A DNA stretch of 64,000 nt, from positions 1,364,001 to 1,428,000 of the forward strand of contig JAAVTG010001003.1 in NCBI GenBank assembly GCA_011947345.1. The letters are read 5' to 3'. This DNA is from Phytophthora quininea. Its lineage: Eukaryota; Oomycota; Peronosporomycetes; Peronosporales; Peronosporaceae. Each line of letters starts with the position of its first letter. The first letter of the stretch is position 1. The position numbers and the translations under genes were made by a program. The notes beneath the pieces were generated by a model, which was not told the DNA's origin, ran no database searches, and was given only the letters and a program-made list of their open reading frames with translations. Shown here in pieces: positions 57,726 through 64,000 of this stretch.

Positions 57726-58736
57726 ATGACAATTCAAGAGACACCACCAACTGATCGTGCTGGTGGTCGGCGACTGCCCCCGTCAACTCGAGACTCAAGC
57801 GCTTCAAAAGCGGCGATGGGAGGTCAACAAGTTTTTGGCAATCGCACGCACGCGCCGCACACGCCCTTGGATTTGCAGCGTCCGCTGCAAACTCCGGTAC
57901 AAGACGAAAGGATAAGAACAAGGTTCAGCGCGACGTTGATGTCGTGCAAACCCCAAAGAAGAGGCGGCGGAACTGGAATCATCGATCGCGAGCTCGATAA
58001 CAGTGAGGTGAGCTTCAATTCAAGCAGCAGCGAGGAGATCCTTCTCTCCCAAACGGCCTTCAGACGACGTGGTCCTCGAGCCGATCTCGACTGACGGATA
58101 CGAAGTCACGTGGACATGCCCCGTGATTCTCTAGACCGGATAGGACGTCAGGTACGCACTGGAAAGGCTCTCGAGGCAGTGCAGAGCTGCGATTGCTGTT
58201 GGATGAAGGAAGAGGAGTGAACTCGCAACGTCTTGATGAGTCTGTAGCGCATCGAAATGGACCGCAAAGTCGTGACGCGATAGTACCCCAAGGGATGTTA
58301 TCAATCGATAAACTCGCGAGTCGTTCCTGTGTATTACCAGCGGAAAAGCAACAGGATGCAATCAGCAAGAAAATGTTCAACCAGTTGTTGTTGCAACAAC
58401 TCGTTGCGCTGAAGCTCTCCGCTCCCAAACAAACTTGATGGCCATTTGCTTCGCATCTGGTCGACCACAAACAAACGTCTCCATCTGTGCGCCTTACCGC
58501 ATCGGAGTCAGCCGATGTCCTCGATGGAAAGTTTTACAGCGACCGCTTCTGTCATTATTGGCAGAAGCGGTCGCCGCACTGTGGACATTGCGCGCTGCAA
58601 GGTCGAGGTGAAGAGAGTTAGTCAAAGCCTGCGGTTGCGTCGGAGATATATAGACGTCAGCAACGATCAACTAAAGCTAGGACTCGTCGATGGTGTCTTG
58701 GTGCAACAGCAGCACCAGGGCTTTAGCGAATTATAA
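57726..58736 (+). CDS. Unknown protein, reading frame broken several times
   Basis: Not recognised. Starts MTIQETPPTDRAGGRRLPP. Parts that look protein-like, in order across frames: HTPLDLQRPLQTP, VVQTPKKRRRNW (nuclear-signal type), IIDRELDNSEVSF with a serine/acidic patch, DGYEVTWTCPVILDRIGRQV, KKMFNQLLLQQLVALKL, and GKFYSDRFCHYWQKRSPHCGHC, whose C and H residues could form a zinc site. No intron signals reconcile the frames; at least three one-base changes would be needed. Could be a real nuclear protein with indels or a decaying gene. Starts 162 bases from the START-FYVE gene, divergently. Confidence 0.35.
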
Positions 58737-58844
58737 GTATTAATAATTGTATTTTCTACTGTTTCCTATCTGCTGTCGGTCTGCAATGTTCTGCACTACC
58801 AACTGTCGGGCGAGATCCTAACGCCGACCAAGTCGCCACCTAGC

Positions 58845-60134
58845 CTAGTACTTCTCCTGGACCGCCGCGCGGAAGAACATCTTGGCGTCCACGACCTCCT
58901 GCTCCAGGTCCTCCTCCCAGATCCAGCGCATGCGCTTCTGCAGATTCGCCGCGATCTTCTCGAGGTCGTCCTCGTAGCCGGGCAGCTCGAAGTCGTAGAG
59001 ATGACCAGCCTCGTCGCTCGTGGCCACCACCTTCTGCGTGCGATACAGCCGCACCTTCTCGAACGCTCGGAACGCCGCCTTGAGGTCCGACCCGCGGTGC
59101 ACGTCGGCCAGCAGCGACGACAGCACGTAGGCGTCCTCGATGGCCATGGCGGCGCCGGAGCCGTGGTTGGGCGTCGTGGCGTGCGCGGCGTCGCCGATCA
59201 CCAGCATGTGCTCGCGCGTGTACGTGCGTGCCGGCAGGTGATGGAAGAGCGCCCAGATATCCGTGTTCTCCATCATGGAGATGATGTCGCGCACGTGCTT
59301 GGAGAAGCCGGCAAAGTCCTTGGTCAGGTCCTCCTTGGTGGTGCCCACGACCCACTTGGGGTCCTTCCACTCGTCCTTGCTGGCGAACGCCACCACGTTC
59401 ATGACGTCGCCGTGCTGGATGGGGAACGTGAGCACGTGGCCGTGGTAGCCAAAGTACATTTGGCTGTTGCGGGCCATCTCGTCCCCGAGCAGCGCGGCGG
59501 CCTTGTCCATGGGGACCAGTCCGCGGTAGACGTACTTGCCCGAGAAGACGGCGTCGGCGGCCGGGTCGTTCTCGCCGAGGATCGCCTTGCGCGTGCGCGA
59601 CTTGACGCCGTCGCAGCCGACCACGGCGCTGTGCACGGCCTCGGAGCCGTCCACGAATTTGAGCTTGACGTTGCCGTCAGGCAGCTCCTCGACGTCCTGC
59701 ACCCGCTTGCCGAACTTGGCGACGCCGTCCGGGATGAGCTTGACCATCTCGTCCAGGAAGTGCGCGCGGTGCACGTAGGCCGAGCCGGCGGGCGTCTCGA
59801 CGGTGGTGATGAGTTCACCCGCGCCGGTGTCGGCGTGGTCGCCGTTGGTGCCGACACCCTTGCGGAAGTCGAACCAGACGCTCTTCTTGGCCGTGGAGAG
59901 ATTGAAGGTGCCGACACGGTCGAAGCCGCGCTTGACGTCGGGCGCCAGCAGCTCCATGGCGCGAGCGGCGTTGGCGGCGAGGGCGACGCCGGCGCCGATC
60001 TCGCCGAACGCGTCGGCCGCCTCGTACAGCGTCACGGGGACGTTGGCGCGCACCAGACCGACCGCGAGGGTGGTACCGGCGATGCCGCCGCCGACGATGG
60101 CGATGTCGTAGTCGCGCGTCGAGTTCTGGACCAT
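58845..60134 (-). CDS. Salicylate-hydroxylase-like FAD monooxygenase
   Basis: Intact, intronless, 429 residues. Class A flavoprotein monooxygenase: dinucleotide-binding DIAIVGGGIAGTTLA (GxGxxG), the DG motif VVGCDGVKSRTRK, and the GD motif VIGDAAHATTPNHGSGAA. Length and motif spacing match salicylate 1-monooxygenase and related 3-hydroxybenzoate or FAD hydroxylases, which use NAD(P)H and oxygen. High GC and strongly C/G-ending codons compared with neighbours. Its first half and upstream 580 bases are repeated in inverted orientation at 62888-64000. In plant pathogens such enzymes can degrade host salicylate, but the substrate here is not shown by sequence. Confidence 0.9.
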   Translation of the reverse strand: MVQNSTRDYDIAIVGGGIAGTTLAVGLVRANVPVTLYEAADAFGEIGAGVALAANAARAMELLAPDVKRGFDRVGTFNLSTAKKSVWFDFRKGVGTNGDHADTGAGELITTVETPAGSAYVHRAHFLDEMVKLIPDGVAKFGKRVQDVEELPDGNVKLKFVDGSEAVHSAVVGCDGVKSRTRKAILGENDPAADAVFSGKYVYRGLVPMDKAAALLGDEMARNSQMYFGYHGHVLTFPIQHGDVMNVVAFASKDEWKDPKWVVGTTKEDLTKDFAGFSKHVRDIISMMENTDIWALFHHLPARTYTREHMLVIGDAAHATTPNHGSGAAMAIEDAYVLSSLLADVHRGSDLKAAFRAFEKVRLYRTQKVVATSDEAGHLYDFELPGYEDDLEKIAANLQKRMRWIWEEDLEQEVVDAKMFFRAAVQEKY

Positions 60135-60715
60135 GGTGGTGGTGTGGTGGTGTGAGTTTTGGAAAGCTTTTTACGGTGTTGGTGGAGACCAAGCAAATGC
60201 GAGAATGACAAAGACAAGGATCGAGCCCGTCGGAAGCAGCGCAAGGTTGAGGTAGGCGCTGGCTGTTCGTCACAATGCGTCCCACCGCTCGACCGCGCCA
60301 GCTAAACTTCAGGATGAGCCCGCGATTGCTCGCTCTCGTTTGCGCGGCAAGATCGTCTCGGAAAGCGGCTCTGGGCGGAGAGCGTTTCATTTTCGCGTTG
60401 GCGATCCGGAGTTTTGGATGGCCGTCGCTCGGTACGGCGCTCGTATCGCGCACGAGCACCCGCACGTTATGGTCCGACTCGTCTTCGGTTGGGATTGCTC
60501 GCCCCGGTTTGCGAGGCGGGATTCAAAAGAGCTGCCGGGATCCGACGGTGCAAGGCTGTCCCAAGGCATGACCCATGTCTGGGACAGATGGGCCACGCTG
60601 CAGACCCCAAGCAGGCGAGCACGCTGCAGACGCGAGCCGGTTGTCTTCGAGGTGCTTCCCACCAGCACTTTTCGGCCAAGCTGACGGCGAAGCCTCGTCT
60701 ACAGAGACCACTGCC
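59603..60715. repeat. Left arm of large inverted repeat
   Basis: Pairs with 62888-64000: position p matches position 123603-p on the opposite strand. It covers the 5' 532 bases of the FAD monooxygenase gene and 581 bases upstream. Identical in every stretch I compared by eye. Homology stops abruptly at 60715/62888; the other end lies beyond the window, so the arm is at least 1,113 bases. Confidence 0.95.
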
Positions 60716-62130
60716 CCCTACACGTTGGTAAAGATCTCTAATCGAAAGGTCTCGAAAGGTCTCTATGATCATGGGTTTGAGGTAAGATTGAGTTGTCAAG
60801 AATTGTTCATCAACTGAGCAACCGTTTAAAACTGGTCGTTTGTTAAAAAGTACACAACACAAAAGAGCTTTCGTGTGTTGCGAGAGGAAATCATTCCCCT
60901 GCATGAAACATTTCGGTGTTTTCAAAATCCAACATAGTACTAATCGACTAAGTTTTTGCAGTTCTCCTCGCGATTACCGCAAAGATCACGATAACAACAG
61001 GAAACAAAAGCATCACCAGTGTCCACGCAGCACTTCCCGTATAGAACAACTTTGCTTCCAGTTAAAAGTTACCGTGGTTTCTAGTTCGCTCTCCTACAAG
61101 CTAGTTACCGGTTCGGTCATTCCCCCAACTAGAGAATTTAACCGGTTCCATCCAGATTTCCGGTTTGTCCCTTTTCCCACATCCAGTTACAACCGGTTTT
61201 TATGACGTGATAATCAGTTTAAACCGACTGAAAATCGAATCAATTCGACTCGACTCGAATTCAATTATGTTTTTACTGTCATTATGGATGCCATTAGTCA
61301 TGCGTTTTAGAAGTTCATTGCTAAGTACAGGGTATGAAAAGCATATAATTGGTTGAAAATGTTTTTGATTTGCACCAATCAGCTTGATTTTGCAAGATTT
61401 TATATAATCAAGCAATGCAAACATATTTGTTGTCGAGAAGATCATCCAGTATCGCGAGTCGCGACGAAAACTCTGCACTGCAGGACTTTCAGCAACGCCG
61501 CGCACCGTGCGCGGCGTACCTCGTGTTGGACGAGCTGTCTCCGTTTTCCAAGAACATCATCGTCATCTACAAGTCCTCCCTCGGTGGGGAACAAGATACT
61601 GGCGCTGATGGGGTCCTCTCATGGACGTGGTGCCAGGCAACCCCGAAGGCTGGCCTTCACCTTGACGGCAGAAGACGACAAACACGGACCCTAAGTCGCG
61701 ATATGCTTCTTGACGACGCTGTTGGAAGTCCACGGAAGACTAGGAGTTTGCTGCTCCAATGAGGACGAACCCCGTGCTGGTAAATATTTGGGAATCACCC
61801 GGATCACTTCGAGCATTGCGGCTTTGACTGTCCACCTGCACTTGCCGTGCAAGTCACCGAGATTTGCCAGCTCGAAAGGAAGCCACCTCGAGTTCTTGAC
61901 AACCCCACCACTGCGATGCTGTGATGCCGCTGTTCCCATCTCGCCATACGATAGCAATCTCAGTGGTCCATTTCATTTACAAAATCGCCGGCGTCTACGC
62001 AAGTGCTATCCGACTAGAGCGATCGTTGGTTGCCGTTCGAGTGATCGGAGCGTTGAGTGCCATTCGAGTGACAGCAACTTCAACGATGCTGCGAGTGACC
62101 ACTATCCAAGCCTCTCGTGATCATGCCAAA
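60716..62130. other. Spacer of the inverted repeat, gene-fragment patchwork
   Basis: No complete gene. Includes an AT-richer part (60,720-61,440) with ACCGGTT repeats, and a coding-like but unrecognised plus-strand stretch (61,445-61,770, containing ALQDFQQRRAPCAAYLVLDE). An open region leads into the truncated transporter at 62131. Confidence 0.5.
61088..61245. repeat. ACCGGTT-rich segment, left
   Basis: Contains TTACCGGTT, TTAACCGGTT, ATTTCCGGTTT, CAACCGGTTT and TTAAACCGAC within about 130 bases, then alternating AATTCGA/CTCGA units. It looks like a degenerate tandem or terminal repeat. Confidence 0.5.
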
Positions 62131-62345
62131 ATGGCCACCCCTCTGCTGCCAAGGTCGGATTCCCTCGTCCCCAAGGACGGCAATCCTCTCTACATGTACC
62201 TGCTCACTCTGTGCTCCACGATCGGCGGCTTCCTCTTCGGCTACGACACAGGCGTCATCTCCGGAGCTCTGGTGCTGCTCAAGAGCCCTGACGTGTTCGA
62301 TCTCAGCGACCTACAGAGCGAGAGCGTCGTGTCTGCTGCTGTCGG
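62131..62345 (+). pseudogene. Truncated MFS sugar/inositol transporter
   Basis: Only the first 70 or so residues of a proton-coupled sugar or myo-inositol transporter: MATPLLPRSDSLVPKDG, then the first membrane helix YMYLLTLCSTIGGFLFGYDT followed by GVISGALVLL and LQSESVVSAAV. The family's later segments (second helix with G-x-x-x-D-x-x-GRR and ten more helices) are missing. From about 62,345 the frame becomes an antisense reading of a glutamine-rich sequence. A 5' gene fragment left by rearrangement. Confidence 0.8.
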
Positions 62346-62651
62346 CGTAGATCGGGGGCAATGTTTTGCTGCTGTTGCTGCTGGTTCAAGTGTTGCTGGC
62401 GCAATTGCTGCGTCTCTTGGTTTTGCGTGTGCAGCAACTGGCGCTGCTGGGCTTGGAATTGCACTTGGATGCGCTGCAGCCACTGCTGCGCTTGCTGCTG
62501 TGGAGGCGTCGGCATGTTCACTGATGGCGTCGTACCGGTCGAAGTAGCTGCAGTGTTTGCAGCGTTCAATCCAGGTCGACCGTGAGATCTGGATTAGCTC
62601 CGGATGCGTGCGCACGACCGCTATCAGTCGCTCCATCTCGTGCGCCTTCAA
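62345..62651 (-). pseudogene. Q-rich protein fragment, opposite orientation
   Basis: On the minus strand the frame reads SVNMPTPPQQQAQQWLQRI, QFQAQQRQLLHTQNQETQQL and LNQQQQQQNIAPDLRRQQQ, typical of a transcription-factor-like low-complexity region. No domain before or after, and it abuts the transporter fragment head-on. Probably a fragment of a regulatory gene. Confidence 0.55.
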
Positions 62652-62747
62652 GGCCCACGATTGCTAGCAGCTAACGTCGTAGCTCCACTGCACTGATCAC
62701 CTTTGAACAGGTCCCTGGTCCTATGGATATCGATAATAGCAAACACA

Positions 62748-62855
62748 AGCCGGTTATAAACCGGTTTTATTCTGATCGGAAACCGTTTGATTCGGTTTGA
62801 TGAGTTAAACTGAAATAAAATCGGTTTTGAACCGGTTGTAACCGGTTGAATCGAT
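62748..62855. repeat. ACCGGTT-rich segment, right
   Basis: Contains AGCCGGTTATAAACCGGTTTT, GAAACCGTTTGATTCGGTTT, ATCGGTTTTGAACCGGTT and GTAACCGGTTGAA. It lies 33-140 bases inside the right-arm boundary and mirrors the left cluster. Confidence 0.5.
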
Positions 62856-62887
62856 CTATTTGCATTCTCTTCCTGCCATTTTCGGGC

Positions 62888-64000
62888 GGCAGTGGTCTCT
62901 GTAGACGAGGCTTCGCCGTCAGCTTGGCCGAAAAGTGCTGGTGGGAAGCACCTCGAAGACAACCGGCTCGCGTCTGCAGCGTGCTCGCCTGCTTGGGGTC
63001 TGCAGCGTGGCCCATCTGTCCCAGACATGGGTCATGCCTTGGGACAGCCTTGCACCGTCGGATCCCGGCAGCTCTTTTGAATCCCGCCTCGCAAACCGGG
63101 GCGAGCAATCCCAACCGAAGACGAGTCGGACCATAACGTGCGGGTGCTCGTGCGCGATACGAGCGCCGTACCGAGCGACGGCCATCCAAAACTCCGGATC
63201 GCCAACGCGAAAATGAAACGCTCTCCGCCCAGAGCCGCTTTCCGAGACGATCTTGCCGCGCAAACGAGAGCGAGCAATCGCGGGCTCATCCTGAAGTTTA
63301 GCTGGCGCGGTCGAGCGGTGGGACGCATTGTGACGAACAGCCAGCGCCTACCTCAACCTTGCGCTGCTTCCGACGGGCTCGATCCTTGTCTTTGTCATTC
63401 TCGCATTTGCTTGGTCTCCACCAACACCGTAAAAAGCTTTCCAAAACTCACACCACCACACCACCACCATGGTCCAGAACTCGACGCGCGACTACGACAT
63501 CGCCATCGTCGGCGGCGGCATCGCCGGTACCACCCTCGCGGTCGGTCTGGTGCGCGCCAACGTCCCCGTGACGCTGTACGAGGCGGCCGACGCGTTCGGC
63601 GAGATCGGCGCCGGCGTCGCCCTCGCCGCCAACGCCGCTCGCGCCATGGAGCTGCTGGCGCCCGACGTCAAGCGCGGCTTCGACCGTGTCGGCACCTTCA
63701 ATCTCTCCACGGCCAAGAAGAGCGTCTGGTTCGACTTCCGCAAGGGTGTCGGCACCAACGGCGACCACGCCGACACCGGCGCGGGTGAACTCATCACCAC
63801 CGTCGAGACGCCCGCCGGCTCGGCCTACGTGCACCGCGCGCACTTCCTGGACGAGATGGTCAAGCTCATCCCGGACGGCGTCGCCAAGTTCGGCAAGCGG
63901 GTGCAGGACGTCGAGGAGCTGCCTGACGGCAACGTCAAGCTCAAATTCGTGGACGGCTCCGAGGCCGTGCACAGCGCCGTGGTCGGCTGCGACGGCGTCA
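62888..64000. repeat. Right arm of large inverted repeat (runs off window)
   Basis: Reverse complement of 59603-60715, with no difference found in the stretches checked (upstream region, start codon region and the shared translated frames). Ends abruptly at 62888 on the inner side. Confidence 0.95.
63469..64000 (+). CDS. FAD monooxygenase, second inverted copy (partial, cut by window end)
   Basis: First 177 codons of a copy of the gene at 58845-60134, with the same start, the same GxGxxG site (DIAIVGGGIAGTTLA) and the same upstream region. It is cut by the window end at the DG motif (VVGCDGV). No disabling change is seen, so it may be a second functional gene transcribed away from the first copy. 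Confidence 0.9.
   Translation, partial: MVQNSTRDYDIAIVGGGIAGTTLAVGLVRANVPVTLYEAADAFGEIGAGVALAANAARAMELLAPDVKRGFDRVGTFNLSTAKKSVWFDFRKGVGTNGDHADTGAGELITTVETPAGSAYVHRAHFLDEMVKLIPDGVAKFGKRVQDVEELPDGNVKLKFVDGSEAVHSAVVGCDGV

Noticed and set aside
59001..60155. 384-codon plus-strand open frame
   Set aside because: It is exactly antisense to the FAD monooxygenase; high GC and codon bias open the opposite strand. The product has no motif.
60340..60684. 115-codon plus-strand frame in the inverted-repeat arm (and its mirror copy)
   Set aside because: No motif, competing frame of similar length on the other strand, and it sits in the promoter side of the monooxygenase gene.

Overview
The window looks like nuclear DNA of an oomycete, most likely Phytophthora or a close relative. 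Genes are tightly packed on both strands with gaps often of 60-400 bases. Introns are few and short (about 50-100 bases, GT-AG). The gene content mixes general eukaryotic machinery with flagellate and oomycete-style families: an outer-dynein-arm docking-like coiled-coil protein, a START-FYVE protein, a DASH subunit and a SCAR/WAVE subunit. Genus is an inference; no species-level match could be run.

Layout: 0-8 kb holds a P4-ATPase flippase (-), a myristoylated EF-hand protein (+), a tiny DASH subunit Dad4 (-) and a voltage-gated K+ channel (+). 8-15 kb is one large Mediator MED12 gene (+). 15-18.3 kb is a tandem pair of myristoylated EF-hand genes (-). 18.4-28 kb holds TAF13, a protein with a C-terminal PCNA-binding motif, ASF1, PRMT1, ribosomal protein eL24, a PLP aminotransferase, exosome subunit RRP46 and a small membrane protein. 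28-35 kb holds a gamma-SNAP-like gene and a giant TPR gene. 35-45 kb holds an unknown nuclear-type protein, a secreted HExxH metalloprotease, a mitochondrial tricarboxylate-type carrier, an aldehyde dehydrogenase, BRK1/HSPC300 and an LRR protein. 45-58.7 kb holds NF-YA, a guanylyltransferase-fold protein with a CCCH finger, a flagellar docking-like protein, a SUMO-binding/PIP-like protein, a WD40 protein, an EEPD1-like HhH nuclease, a START-FYVE protein and an unknown gene.

The last 4.4 kb differs in kind. A salicylate-hydroxylase-like FAD monooxygenase and its upstream region occur twice in inverted orientation, with arms identical wherever compared (at least 1,113 bases, running off the window end). 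They flank a 2.17-kb spacer that is a patchwork of gene fragments: a truncated sugar/inositol transporter N-terminus, an oppositely oriented Q-rich fragment, and ACCGGTT-rich segments near both ends.

Many otherwise conserved genes change reading frame by one base, often at a homopolymer run (A4, C5, G4, G5). This pattern fits sequence-level indels better than decay of so many housekeeping genes. CDS coordinates below therefore span start to stop of the inferred gene, including introns and these breaks. Themes that recur are transcription and chromatin (MED12, TAF13, NF-YA, ASF1, PRMT1), RNA processing (RRP46, capping-like protein), calcium and membrane signalling (EF-hand proteins, K+ channel, START-FYVE, flippase) and cytoskeleton/flagellum (Dad4, BRK1, docking-like protein, LRR protein). 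A decamer ATGTAGCCAT recurs 25-75 bases upstream of several start codons and may be a shared promoter element.
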